Shown here: positions 1-8,678 of the stretch, one piece after another
How the letters are laid out: the number at the start of each line of letters is the position of its first letter
Numbering within the stretch: position 1 is the stretch's first letter
Source: Actinomadura luzonensis
GTDB taxonomy: Bacteria; Actinomycetota; Actinomycetes; Streptosporangiales; Streptosporangiaceae
Length of the DNA: 64,000 bases
Reading direction: 5' to 3'
Assembly (NCBI RefSeq): GCF_022664455.2
Contig: NZ_JAKRKC020000001.1
Coordinates: 3,539,001-3,603,000 of the forward strand
The notes under the pieces: generated by a model
The model's input: the letters and a program-made list of their open reading frames with translations, nothing else
What the model was told of the DNA's origin: nothing
Database searches by the model: none
Program-made: the position numbers and the translations under genes

Positions 1-106
1 CCGACGCCGTGGCCGAGCGGGCCACGTCGGTGTCGGCGGCGGCCCCGCGCAGCGGCAGGAGGAACGTGGTGAGCAGCAGGAGGGGCAGGATGGCCAGGCG
101 ACTCAT
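1..106 (-). CDS. Secreted protein, N-terminal fragment (runs off left edge)
   Basis: Only the first 35 codons lie in the window. They begin with ATG at 106, preceded by an AAGGGGAGAAG ribosome binding site, and encode a signal peptide: MSRLA, then a Leu/Thr-rich hydrophobic core, then an Ala-rich cleavage region (about residues 22-25). The mature domain is outside the window, so its family cannot be read. The upstream region carries a TGATAGCGCTAACA palindrome and a GCTGAAAGTTTCAGC palindrome. The second matches operator candidates in the xylan locus at 23.8-24.0 kb, so a secreted polysaccharide-degrading enzyme is the likeliest content. That is inference from regulation only. Confidence 0.6.
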   Translation of the reverse strand, partial: MSRLAILPLLLLTTFLLPLRGAAADTDVARSATAS

Positions 107-122
107 ACGGCTTCTCCCCTTG

Positions 123-136
123 TGATAGCGCTAACA
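123..136 (-). promoter_or_regulatory. LacI-type operator candidate TGATAGCGCTAACA
   Basis: Fourteen-base near-perfect palindrome centred on AGCGCT, with one mismatched pair, 16 bases before the start codon at 106. TnnTAGCGCTAnnA is the usual form of LacI/GalR-family operators in front of actinobacterial sugar genes. A TTGACG -35 candidate (minus strand, 201-196) would put the transcription start between the two, so a bound repressor would block elongation. The -10 box is weak. Confidence 0.5.
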
Positions 137-241
137 GGGCCTGGGCGCGCGGCTCCGGAGTCCGTGCAGGCTTTGATCGCACGCCCCGGGACGGGCGTCA
201 ACTCGCCCGCCGACGCGGGGACGAGCGACCTGGGGGTTTCC

Positions 242-256
242 GCTGAAAGTTTCAGC
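242..256 (-). promoter_or_regulatory. GAAASTTTC palindrome, xylan-regulon-type operator
   Basis: GCTGAAAGTTTCAGC is a perfect 15-base palindrome around a central G, in the spacer between the frameshifted AfsR-like gene and the secreted-protein gene at 106. The same GAAASTTTC core occurs at 23807-23815 and 23957-23971 in front of the GH3/transport operon. I did not see it elsewhere in intergenic DNA except for a one-mismatch copy at 25329-25341. Confidence 0.5.
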
Positions 257-345
257 ACCCGGCGAGGGGGTTCCCGGTCGCGCGGCGTGAGGTCTGCCGC
301 TGCCTGGCCACGACGTGGCGCTTCTTCCAGAACGGTGGAGGGTGA

Positions 346-3300
346 TCACCGGCCGATCGCGGGGTCCGCTGGTCGGGGCTCGGCGAGCGGGTGCTCTGAT
401 CGGGCTCGCCGATCGGGGCTGACGGCCGCGAGGACCTCGGCGGGGAGGCCGAACAGGCGCAGGGCGTCCGGGACGGAGGGGCCCATCGTGGCGACGACGG
501 CGGCGGCCTCGCGGCGGCGGGCCCGGGCGGCGGCGTGGTCACCGCGCGCGGCGGCCAGGCGGGCGAGCCCGGCCAGGACGCGCACCTGGGTGCCGAGACT
601 CCTCACCCAGTGCGGGTCGTTGCGGTCGAGCGCGTCGGTGTAAAGGCGCTCGGCCTCGGCCGGGTCGCCGTCGCGCAGGGCCAGGTCGGCGAGGCCGCGC
701 AGGGCGGCGGCCAGGACGGCCGAGCTGCCGGCGCGGCGCGCCAGGTCGGCGGCCCTGACGTAGTCGGCCCTGGCGTGATCGGCCCTGGCGCGGTCGGCCA
801 GGGCGTGATCGGCCCTCGCGTTGTCGGCCGGGGCGTTATCGGCCCGCGTCCGGTCGGTGGAGCCGCCGGCCGGCGGGGCGGGGCGGGTGAGGAGGAGGTC
901 GGCGCGGTTGACGAGGAGGTCCGCGTGGTCCTCCAGGGCGCCCAGCTCGTCGGTGAGGGTCAGGGCCTGGTCGGTGAGGTCGATCGCCTCGGCGTGGTCG
1001 CCGCGTCCGGCTGCGAGCCCCGCGAGGACGTCCAGCGTCAGCGAGGTCCCCCAGCGGTCGCCGAGCGCGCGGAAACCCGCGGCGGCCTCCCGGAGGTCCC
1101 GTTCGGCTGCCGCCGCGGCGCCCGTCCCCAGCGCGCCGAACCCCGTCACGTAACGGGCGACGGCCCGCGCCCACGCATCCGGGCAGTCGCGCTGCGCCGC
1201 GACGACCGCGTAGGAGTCCCCCGGATCGTGCTCGCCGGCGTTGCGCATCATCCACAGCAGCAGCGCCGCCGGGTAGCGGCCCGCCCGGTCGCCCGGCCAC
1301 GCCGCGGCCAGCGCCTCCCCCGCCGCCGCCGCGTGCCGCCGCCACACCGCCCGCCCGCCGGGCGCGGACGCGGCCAGCAGCACGCAGGCCGCGTACTCCT
1401 CACCGAGGTCCGGGTCCGCCAGCACGGGCGGGCCGGCCGCGAGCAGGCCGGCCGCGAGAGGCGCCACCGACGCGGACGCGCCCGGATCCACAGGTACGTC
1501 GCCGCCGCCCCGGCCAGCCGCATGCCCGTCTCCCGCTCCCCCGCCCCGGCCGCCCACCGCAGGGCCGCCAGCAGGTTGCCGTGCTCGGCGGCCACGAGCG
1601 GCAGCCAGTCGAGCTGCGCGGCGCGGCGCAGGTGCGGCTCGGCACGCCGCAGCAGGCCCAGGACGTGCCGGGCGTGGGCGTGCCGGGTGGCCTCGCCCTC
1701 CCCCGCCTCCTCCAGCCGTTCGGCGGCGTAGGCGCGGACGGTCTCCAGCATGCGCAGGCGGCCGTCGCCCGTGAGCTCCAGCAGGGACTTGTCGGCCAGC
1801 GACTCAAGGGTCTCGCCGTCGGTCCCGCACACCTCCCGCGCGGCCGGGATGCTCGCGCCGCCCGCGAAGACGGCGAAGCGGCGCGCGGCCCGCTGCTCGC
1901 CGGCCGGCAGCAGCTCCCAGCTCCACGCCACGACCGAGCGGAGCGTGCGGTGCCGCTCGTCGGCGGTGCGGGCGCCCCGGGAGGCGACGCCGAGCAGGTC
2001 GTCCAGGCGGGCGGCCAGGTCGTGCACGTCGAGGGTGCGCAGCCGGGCCGCCGCCAGCTCGATCGCCAGCGGCAGGTCGTCGAGGGCCGCGCAGATCCGC
2101 CGTACGAGGGCGGGGTCGGCGGCGAAGCCGCGCCGCGCGGCGGCCGCCCGGTCGGCGAACAGGCGGGCCGCCGACGGGCCGTCGAGCGGGCGCACCTGCC
2201 AGGTGTGCTCGCCGATGACGGCGAGCGGTTCGCGGCTGGTGGCGAGGATGCGCAGCCGGGGGCAGGCCGCGAGCAGCCGGGACGCGACGGCCGCGGCGGC
2301 GTCGATGACGTGCTCGCAGTTGTCCAGGACGAGCAGCAGCGCCCGGTCCGACAGGGCCGCGACCAGCCGCTCCAGCGCGGCCTGCCCGCCGGGCGGGCCG
2401 TCGCCCGGCTGGGCGGGGGCGGGCGGGCCGCCGAGCTGGAGGCCGTTCCCGCGCAGGCCGAGCGCGGACAGCAGCGCCTGCGGCAGGCCCGCGCCGTCGC
2501 GCAGCGGGGCCAGCTCCGCGAAGCACACCTCACCGCGCGCCTCACCCGCGCCGGCGGCGGACACCCGGGCGGTCCCGGTGGCGGTCCCGGCGAGCTCGAT
2601 CGAGAGGCGGGTCTTGCCGACGCCGCCCGGCCCCGTGAGCGTGACCAGCCGCGCCACCCGCAGCAGCGCCGCGACCTCGGCCACCTCCCGGTCCCGGCCG
2701 ACGAACGACGTGAGCTGCGCGGGCGGCCTGGCGGGCGCCGGCGACGGGCCGGCGCTGAGCAGTTCGCGGTGCAGGGCCGCCAGCTCGGCCGAGGGGTCGG
2801 CGCCCAGCTCGTCGGCCAGCCGCCGCCGGGTCTCCTCGAACACCACCAGCGCCTCGGCCGCCCCGCCCCCCGCGTGCAGCGCCCGCATCAGCAGCGCGGC
2901 CGGCCGTTCCCGCAGCGGGTGCCGGGCGGCCAGCTCGCGCAGCTCGGCCACGGCCGCGGCGGTGCTCGCCCAGCCGGCCAGCTCCTCGATGCGGTCCTCC
3001 AGCGCGGCCAGCCGCAGCTCCTCCAGCCGGGCGGCGGCGGCCCGGCGCTCTCGCTGTCGGGCAGCTCCGGCAGCGCGGGCCCCCGCCACAGGGCCAGCGC
3101 CTCGCGCAGCAGCCGCACCCCTCCCTGGCCGGCGTCGCCGTCGCGCAGGGCCGCGCGGCCGTCGGCGGCCAGCCGTTCGAAGCGGACGGCGTCCACGTGC
3201 TCGGGCGGCACCACGAGCCGGTACCCCGCGCCGGTCCGCTCGACGGCCGCCGCCGGGCCGAGGGCGGCGCGCAGCCGCGAGACCTGGGAGTGCAGCGCGT

Positions 3301-3469
3301 GCCCCGCCCCGCCGGGGCCGCTCTCGCCGGCCAGCCGGTCGGCCGGCACCGCCTCGCCCGGACGCAGGAGCAGCAGCGCCAGCACCGCTCGCCGGCCCGG
3401 CCCGCCGAGCGGGACCTCGGTGCCGTCGTCGCGCCACGCCCGCGTCTCGCCGAGGATTCCGAACCGCAT
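346..3469 (-). pseudogene. AfsR/SARP-like regulator (BTAD + NB-ARC ATPase), frameshifted twice
   Basis: A large transcriptional regulator read in three successive frames. From ATG 3469, about 135 residues show a winged-helix DNA-binding domain (starts MRFGILGETRAW) and the start of the BTAD domain (ALWRGPALPELP). Near 3050 the reading continues one frame over as a BTAD helix (RLEELRLAALEDRIEEL) and an NB-ARC ATPase with SFVGRDREV, P-loop TGPGGVGKTRL and LLLVLDNCEH. Near 1480 it changes frame again into a helical, TPR-like C-terminus ending at 346. The span is 3124 bases; adding the two missing bases gives 1042 codons, a normal length for this family. Residues about 240-265 from the C-terminus contain an (A-D-x-A-R)n repeat. 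A GATAAT box seven bases before the ATG suggests a leaderless start. It may be a true pseudogene or an intact gene with two base-call deletions. Confidence 0.8.
754..850 (-). repeat. 15-base in-frame tandem repeat, (A-D-x-A-R)n
   Basis: About six degenerate copies of a 15-base unit (ggccctggcgtgatc type) inside the C-terminal helical part of the AfsR-like gene. They encode ADNAP, ADNAR, ADHAL, ADRAR, ADHAR, ADYVR. Such repeats are prone to slippage and to assembly error. Confidence 0.7.
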
Positions 3470-3492
3470 GCGGGTGATTATCCACCGGCACG

Positions 3493-3509
3493 CGGCCCGC
3501 GGCGGGCCG
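3493..3509 (-). terminator. Short GC stem-loop after the SDR gene
   Basis: CGGCCCG and CGGGCCG form a 7-bp perfect stem with a 3-base loop, starting 3 bases after the SDR stop codon and before the start of the AfsR-like gene. There is no T-tract, as is common for actinobacterial terminators. Confidence 0.4.
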
Positions 3510-3511
3510 GG

Positions 3512-4282
3512 TCAGGCGGGCATGAGCGGCCCCAGCCAGGTGCCGCCGGAGACGTCGATGGTCTGCCCGGTCACCCAGCGGCCCTGCGGGCCGGCGAGGA
3601 AGGCGACGACGTCGGCCACGTCCTCGGGCTCCCCCAGCCGCCCGAGCGCGGTCATCGCCTCCAGCTGCGCCACGAACTCCGGGACGGAGGTGTAGCCGGC
3701 CGTCATGTCGGTGCGGACCGCGCCGGGCGCGACCGTGTTGACCGTGATGCCGCGCCGGCCCAGCTCGTTGGCCAGCGTGGGGGCCATGGCCTCCAGCGCG
3801 GCCTTGCTGATCGTGTACGCGAGCTGGGTGGTGACGGCGAAGCGGCTGGCCGTGGAGCCCATGTTGACGATGCGCCCGCCGTCGTTCAGCAGCGGCAGCG
3901 CCCGCTGGACGACGAAGAACGGCGCGGCCACGTTGACCGCCAGCACCCGTTCCAGCTCCTGCGGCGTCACCTGGCCGACCGGCGTCGTGGACGGGATGCC
4001 GGCGTTGTTGACCAGCACGTCCAGGCCACGCCCGGCGAGCCCGGCGGTCAGGCCCGCGAACAGCCGGTCCAGCGCGTCCGCGCCGCCGAAGCGGGCCCGC
4101 ACGGCGAAGGCGTGGCCGCCCGCGCCCTCGATCCGCGCCACGGTCTCCCCCGCCGCCTCGGCGTCGGCGCCGTAGTGGACGGCCACCAGCGCGCCCTCGG
4201 CGGCCAGCCGCAGCGCGACCGCCCGGCCGATCCCCCGCGACGCGCCCGTCACCAGCGCCGTCTTCCCGGCCAGCATCCCCAT
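3512..4282 (-). CDS. SDR-family NAD(P)-dependent oxidoreductase (FabG-like)
   Basis: A 256-residue classical short-chain dehydrogenase/reductase, the usual length of the family. It has the cofactor loop TGASRGIG (residues 13-20), the NNAG motif (about 92-95), the catalytic Ser in NMGSTAS, the YTISK Tyr-Lys pair, and a PGAVRTDM segment after it. The C-terminus ends in VSGGTWLGPLMPA, as in 3-oxoacyl-ACP reductase-like members. The substrate cannot be read. It lies 125 bases downstream of a TetR regulator on the same strand, an arrangement typical of a TetR-controlled detoxification or secondary-metabolism reductase. Start ATG 4282 is preceded by GGAGCGGGAAG. Confidence 0.9.
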   Translation of the reverse strand: MGMLAGKTALVTGASRGIGRAVALRLAAEGALVAVHYGADAEAAGETVARIEGAGGHAFAVRARFGGADALDRLFAGLTAGLAGRGLDVLVNNAGIPSTTPVGQVTPQELERVLAVNVAAPFFVVQRALPLLNDGGRIVNMGSTASRFAVTTQLAYTISKAALEAMAPTLANELGRRGITVNTVAPGAVRTDMTAGYTSVPEFVAQLEAMTALGRLGEPEDVADVVAFLAGPQGRWVTGQTIDVSGGTWLGPLMPA

Positions 4283-4407
4283 CTTCCCGCTCCTTCGCGT
4301 CGGACGGCCGCTGCCCGCTCCGGCAGCGGCGACGGGTCAACGGTGGCGGAGCGGGCTTACCGGCCGCTCACCGTCGCCTCACCAGCCCGGCGCCTTTACA
4401 ATGTAGA

Positions 4408-4962
4408 TCAGGATATGTACTGCTGGATCGCCCGGCCGAGGTCGCGCACCAGCGTCCCGGCGTCGGCCTGGGCCACCGGCGGCAGCTCCAGCACGTAGCG
4501 GGTCAGCGCCAGGCCGAGGAGCTGGGTGCTGACCAGCCCCGCCCGATAGGCCGCGTCCTCCGCGCCCGTGGCCGTCCGCACGAACGTCACGATCTGCCGT
4601 TCGAAGACCTGCCGCATGCGCTCGGCGGCCATCGGGTTGGTGGAGGCCGAGCGCAGCAGCAGGATGAGCACGTCGTCGGCGAGCCCGCCCTCCCAGCGGT
4701 CCAGGAAGTGGCGCACCAGCGCCTCGCCGACCCGCCCGGACGCCGGCCGGGACATCTCCCCCAGCCGCAGGTCCACGTCCACGGCGGCGTCGAACAGCCC
4801 CGCCTTGCTGCCGTAGTAGCGCATGACCATGGACGGGTCGACGCCGACCTGCGCGGCGACCGCCCGGATGGTCATGCCCTCGTAGCCGCGGTCGATGAGG
4901 AGTTTCCTCGCGGCGGCGAGGATGGAGGCGCGGGTCGCGGCCGACCGCTCGGTGAAAGCCAT
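4408..4962 (-). CDS. TetR/AcrR family transcriptional regulator
   Basis: 184 residues. The N-terminal helix-turn-helix spans about residues 8-52 (TRASILAAARKLLIDRGY, then MTIRAVAAQVGVDPSMVMRY). The C-terminal ligand domain is generic. I prefer ATG 4962 over the GTG at 4968 because a TACACT -10 box (minus strand 4975-4970) ends seven bases before the ATG and would sit one base from the GTG; the transcript would then be leaderless. The region upstream (4983-5024) holds AGTTGTG and CACAACT as a widely spaced inverted pair, a possible operator. The likely target is the SDR gene just downstream. Confidence 0.85.
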   Translation of the reverse strand: MAFTERSAATRASILAAARKLLIDRGYEGMTIRAVAAQVGVDPSMVMRYYGSKAGLFDAAVDVDLRLGEMSRPASGRVGEALVRHFLDRWEGGLADDVLILLLRSASTNPMAAERMRQVFERQIVTFVRTATGAEDAAYRAGLVSTQLLGLALTRYVLELPPVAQADAGTLVRDLGRAIQQYIS

Positions 4963-5188
4963 GCCCACGAGTGTAGGCCAACAGTTGTGTCGACCGGACG
5001 GGACGAGTGACGTCGGTCACAACTCATGGCATCCGAAAATGGACGTTCCGCCATTTCACGAAAAGAAGGACCGCGCCATTCGACCGACCGCGATAAAGGC
5101 ATTACGTGACGTTACGCTCCCCGCAAATCCGACATGCCCGCTTTTCCGTCGCGTCTGCGAAGATCGAACGCAGAGAAGGGAGGACGCG

Positions 5189-6277
5189 ATGGCTCTGGCG
5201 AATGCCGGCTTACGACGTCTGCTCGTGGACACAGGTGAGCCCCGCGACTGGGTGACACCCCGCAGGGACCTCGTCACCGCGCTGCTCGGCGTGTGGTTCG
5301 GCGTCGGCCTGATGATCGACGCCTGGGCGCACACCAATCTCGGAGGTCAGCTGGAGACCTTCTTCACCCCCTGGCACGCGGTTTTCTATTCCGGATTCGC
5401 CGCCGTCTCGGGATGGATGATCTGGCAGGCGTGGCGCAACGTCCGCGCCGGCCGGCAGGGCGTGGCGGCGGTGCCCCGCGGATATCTGGCGGGGCTGGTC
5501 GCGATTCCGGCCTTCGCCGCCTTCGGCTTCGCCGACATGATGTGGCACACCTTTCTCGGCATCGAGACGACCGTGGACATCCTGTTCAGCCCGTCCCATC
5601 TGGGGCTGATCACGACGATGCTCCTCATCATCACCACGCCGCTGCGCTCGGCCTGGAACGCCCCCGACGTCGGCCGCCGGCCGGCGCTGCGGCGGCTGCT
5701 GCCGGCGCTGATCGGGCTGTCGTTCGCCACCACGCTCGTGTCGCTGTTCCTGTCCTACGGCGACGCCCTGCAGTGGCGGGCCGTGCGCATCGTCGAGGCG
5801 CTCTCCGACGTCACCCAAGGCGGCGCCGAGCGGCTGGCGACCGCCATGGTCATCAGCAACGTCATCCTGCTCGCCCCCGTGCTGCTGCTCCTGCGCCGCT
5901 GGGAGCTGCCGTTCGGCAGCGTCACGATCATGTACGCGGTCGCGGTGCTGATGCCGGGCGCCCAGACCGCCTTCCGCAACGTCCCGGTCCTGGCCGCGAT
6001 CGTGGCCGGCGGGCTCGCGGCCGACCTGCTCATCCGGTGGCTGCGGCCGTCGGCGGCGCGGCGCCCGGCCTACTGGACGTTCGCCGCGCTGTCCGGGCTG
6101 GTCACCTGGTCCCTGTACGTCGGGGTGTCCTCGGTGGCGGGCGGCGGCCTGCCGTCGGTGCCGGAGCTGTGGACCGGCGCGCCGATCGTGGCCGGGCTGA
6201 TCGGGCTGCTGCTCGGCGCGCTGTTCCTGCCCAACGCGATCGAGCCCGCGGACGACGCCGTTCCCGGGAAGGCATGA
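5189..6277 (+). CDS. Polytopic membrane protein of unknown function
   Basis: 362 residues with about nine to ten hydrophobic segments, starting at ATG 5189 behind GAAGGGAGGAC; upstream codons in the same frame lack coding character. I do not recognise the family. Visible features are a charged N-terminus (RRLLVDTGEPRDW), histidines in or next to membrane segments (DAWAHTNL, TPWHAVFYS, DMMWHTFLG, FSPSHLG), and a cytoplasmic-type tail EPADDAVPGKA. The next gene starts inside its stop codon (ATGA at 6274), so the two are translationally coupled. The two downstream genes encode exported His-rich and FixH/YtkA-like proteins, so a role in membrane metal handling is possible. That role is inferred from the neighbours only. 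Confidence 0.75.
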   Translation: MALANAGLRRLLVDTGEPRDWVTPRRDLVTALLGVWFGVGLMIDAWAHTNLGGQLETFFTPWHAVFYSGFAAVSGWMIWQAWRNVRAGRQGVAAVPRGYLAGLVAIPAFAAFGFADMMWHTFLGIETTVDILFSPSHLGLITTMLLIITTPLRSAWNAPDVGRRPALRRLLPALIGLSFATTLVSLFLSYGDALQWRAVRIVEALSDVTQGGAERLATAMVISNVILLAPVLLLLRRWELPFGSVTIMYAVAVLMPGAQTAFRNVPVLAAIVAGGLAADLLIRWLRPSAARRPAYWTFAALSGLVTWSLYVGVSSVAGGGLPSVPELWTGAPIVAGLIGLLLGALFLPNAIEPADDAVPGKA

Positions 6278-7617
6278 GGCTCGCCGGGCTGCTCGCGCTC
6301 GCCGCCGTCCTGGTGCTGGCGGCCGCCGCCCCGGCCGCGGCGCACACCGTCTCGGCCGGGGCCGACCTGCGCATCGCCCAGACGATCGCGGGGACGGAGC
6401 TGACGGTCGTGGTCAAGAGCACGTCGCGGGTGCCGGGGCCGCTGCGGATCGGGATCATCGCCTACCAGCCGGTCACCGGCCTGCCGGTCGCGCTGGAGGT
6501 GCGCTCGGCCGAGGACGGGCGCGCCGTGACCGGGCAGGCCGTCGCCGCCCCCGACCCCCGCTACGCCGAGCTGCGGGTGGAGCGGACCGGCCCGCACGTG
6601 CTCACGCTGCGCGCGGGCGGCGAGAGCTCCGCCGTGCCGTTCCGGGTGCTGGTGGAGCGGGGGTCCGGGGCGGAGCTGCTGATCTACGGCGGGTTCTTCG
6701 CGGCCGGTGTGCTGCTGGTCGGCGGGCTGCTCACCGGGGCGACGGCGCGGCCGGGCCGGGCGATGGCGCTCGCGGCCGGGGCTGCGGCCGGGGTGACGGT
6801 GGCGGTCATGGTGATCGTGTTCGAGCCGTTGGTGCCCGCGGGGCCGCCCGACGGGGCCGCGCCCGCGGTGACCGGGCCGGCCGGCGGGGGGCGGCCGTAC
6901 GTGCAGGAACGCGTGGAGACGGTGCCGGCGCGGCCGGCCGCCGGAGAGGAGTTCACGTTGCGCGTCGATCTCGTGGACGGCTCGACCGGGCGGCCCGTGG
7001 ACGACCTGACCGCGCACCACGAGGCGCTCGCCCACCTGATCGTCACCAGCCAGGACGGAAGCTACTTCCGCCACGTGCACCCGCTGCGCACCGCGCCGGG
7101 GCGGCTGGAGGTCCGCCTGCGCGCCGACCGGCCCGGCCGATACCTGACGCACACCGAGCTGGAACGCGAGGACTCCGGCGGGCAGCTCCTGGCGGCGGCC
7201 TTCGACGTCGGCGGCGCCGCGGCCGAACGCCCCGAGGACGCCACGGGCAAGCGCCCCGAGGACGCCACGGCCGGCCGCCCCGAGGACGAAGCGGGCACGC
7301 TGCCGGACGGCGCGCGGGGGACGCCGGTGCTGCGGCCCGCCGTCCCCGTCGCCGGCCGCCCCGCCACGATCGAGCTGGACGCCACCGGCCCCGTGCGGCC
7401 CTGGCTCGGCATGACCGGCCACCTGATCGTCCGCGACGGCGACGGCGGCTTCCTCGGCCACGTGCACGAGCTGGGCTCCGCCGGCGGCCGGCTGCGTTTC
7501 ACCTTCAGCTTCCCCGCGCCCGGCCGCTACCTCGCCTGGGCCCAGTACGCGCTCGCCGACCGCATCTTGACCGTGCCGTTCACGGTGGAGGTCGCCGCGC
7601 CGGAGAGCCTGCGGTGA
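6274..7617 (+). CDS. Exported membrane-anchored protein with two HVH motifs
   Basis: 447 residues. A signal peptide (residues 1-24, ending AAAAPAAA) is followed by a beta-rich domain, two membrane segments (about 135-153 and 163-185), and a large outer domain. The outer domain has two similar halves, each with a histidine pair: HLIVTSQDG...FRHVHP (H267, H269) and HLIVRDGDG...LGHVHE (H396, H398). The HLIV-x(n)-HVH pattern resembles exported proteins seen with copper/heavy-metal genes, but I cannot assign a named family firmly. Between the halves lies a repeat rich in RPEDAT (about 318-345) that looks like a linker. The gene overlaps its upstream neighbour by ATGA and its downstream neighbour by 4 bases, so it is the middle gene of a three-gene operon. 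Confidence 0.75.
   Translation: MRLAGLLALAAVLVLAAAAPAAAHTVSAGADLRIAQTIAGTELTVVVKSTSRVPGPLRIGIIAYQPVTGLPVALEVRSAEDGRAVTGQAVAAPDPRYAELRVERTGPHVLTLRAGGESSAVPFRVLVERGSGAELLIYGGFFAAGVLLVGGLLTGATARPGRAMALAAGAAAGVTVAVMVIVFEPLVPAGPPDGAAPAVTGPAGGGRPYVQERVETVPARPAAGEEFTLRVDLVDGSTGRPVDDLTAHHEALAHLIVTSQDGSYFRHVHPLRTAPGRLEVRLRADRPGRYLTHTELEREDSGGQLLAAAFDVGGAAAERPEDATGKRPEDATAGRPEDEAGTLPDGARGTPVLRPAVPVAGRPATIELDATGPVRPWLGMTGHLIVRDGDGGFLGHVHELGSAGGRLRFTFSFPAPGRYLAWAQYALADRILTVPFTVEVAAPESLR
7222..7293 (+). repeat. 24-base in-frame linker repeat (RPEDAT type)
   Basis: Three consecutive copies of a unit reading roughly cgccccgaggacgccacgg plus five variable bases, encoding ERPEDATG, KRPEDATA and GRPEDEAG between the two outer-domain halves of the exported protein. 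Confidence 0.65.
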
Positions 7618-8000
7618 AGCGCGCCCTGATCGCCCTCGCGCTGGTCGCCGCCGCGGCGGTGGTGTTCGTCGTGGGCCGCGGCATGACCGCCGAGCCGCTG
7701 CGGGCGTCGGTGGCCGGCGCCCGGTACGCCGCCACCGTCGTCATCGACCGGCCCACGACCGGCCGCGTCACGGTCGAGGTCGAGGTGACCTCGGGCGAGG
7801 CGGACACGGCGGCGGTCTCGACCGTGATGACCGGCATGGGCCACGCCACGCCCGAGCTGCCCGCCCGCCGCACCGGCCCCGGCCGCTTCGCCGCCGAGGG
7901 CGAGCTGTTCCCGATGGCGGGCACGTGGGAGGTGTCGATCCGGCTGGGCGGCCCGGCGGGCGAGGAGACCCTGGTGGTCAACGCCCTCACCACCGGCTGA
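7614..8000 (+). CDS. FixH/YtkA-like small exported protein
   Basis: 128 residues: an N-terminal membrane anchor or signal (residues 3-20, ALIALALVAAAAVVFVV) followed by one beta-sandwich domain. The segment TVMTGMGHATPELPAR and the later GELFPMAGTWEVSIRL match the pattern of FixH/YtkA-like domains (met-gly-his-ala, then a trp in the W-E-V strand), which are commonly found near copper and cytochrome oxidase assembly genes. It is the last gene of the 5189-8000 operon, starting 4 bases before the preceding stop. Confidence 0.7.
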   Translation: MKRALIALALVAAAAVVFVVGRGMTAEPLRASVAGARYAATVVIDRPTTGRVTVEVEVTSGEADTAAVSTVMTGMGHATPELPARRTGPGRFAAEGELFPMAGTWEVSIRLGGPAGEETLVVNALTTG

Positions 8001-8002
8001 CA

Positions 8003-8024
8003 CGCTTCGCAATATGGCGAAACG
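8003..8024 (+). other. Inverted repeat after the FixH-like gene
   Basis: CGCTTCGC and GCGAAACG pair at seven of eight positions around the AT-rich loop AATATG. It sits 3 bases after the operon's last stop and about 40 bases before the next start, so it may be a terminator of the operon or an operator for 8064. Confidence 0.35.
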
Positions 8025-8063
8025 TCTGGGAACCGCCGCGAGCCGCGGCTAACGTCGCCTTCC

Positions 8064-8678
8064 ATGACGTACGGCCCCTACCCACCGCCTCCTCCCCCTG
8101 TCGTGATCGACGTCGGCGGCGACACCAAGGTGCGGCTGATCGCCGGCGGCGCGGTGGCGGCCGCGCTCGGGCTGGTCACGCTGGTCTCGGTGGCGGCCGG
8201 GCAGGTGACGGGCGGCGGGGGCGTCACGGTCGCCGCCGCCGTCCTCGGGCTCGGCTTCCTCGCCATCGGCCTGCTGCCGGTCCTGACCTGGCGGCGGACG
8301 GCCCGGCCGCGCCGGCTGATCCTCGACGCCCACGGGGTGCGCTGGGACGACCCGCGGGGCCGCCCGTGGGCCGTGGGCTGGGCCGAGCTGTCCGGGGTGG
8401 GCCTGTCCCGCACCCGGCAGCGGGCCGTCACGCTCGCCGACCACCTCGTGCGCCGCACCATGGTCCGGCTCGACCTGTTCCCCGCCGACCCGGGCTTCCG
8501 CGCCCGGCATCCGGAGATGGAGCACCTGTGGGAGTTCCACACGGTCAGGAACGGCTACCGGCTGCCGCTCGGCTCCCGGCCCGCCTACGTCCCGCTGATC
8601 GAGGAGGGGATGCGGCGCTTGCGTCCCGCGGCCTACCTGGGCGTCAAGGACGAGGGGTTCACCGTGGGCCTGGTGTGA
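8064..8678 (+). CDS. Membrane protein with PH-like cytoplasmic domain, unknown function
   Basis: 204 residues. A Pro-rich N-terminus (MTYGPYPPPPPP) is followed by two membrane segments (about 24-47 and 52-72) and a soluble domain with RRLILDAHGVRWDD and WAVGWAELSGVGLSR, the look of a PH-like fold found in many small actinobacterial membrane proteins. No catalytic motif is visible. A TAACGT -10 candidate lies eight bases before the ATG and no ribosome binding site is seen, so the mRNA may be nearly leaderless. Its 3' end overlaps the convergent gene by 20 bases. Confidence 0.7.
   Translation: MTYGPYPPPPPPVVIDVGGDTKVRLIAGGAVAAALGLVTLVSVAAGQVTGGGGVTVAAAVLGLGFLAIGLLPVLTWRRTARPRRLILDAHGVRWDDPRGRPWAVGWAELSGVGLSRTRQRAVTLADHLVRRTMVRLDLFPADPGFRARHPEMEHLWEFHTVRNGYRLPLGSRPAYVPLIEEGMRRLRPAAYLGVKDEGFTVGLV

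Noticed and set aside
1248..4340. Single 1030-residue minus-strand frame across the AfsR-like and SDR genes
   Set aside because: Only its middle (about 1480-3050) is genuine AfsR-like sequence; the N-terminal part is an out-of-frame reading of the SDR gene.
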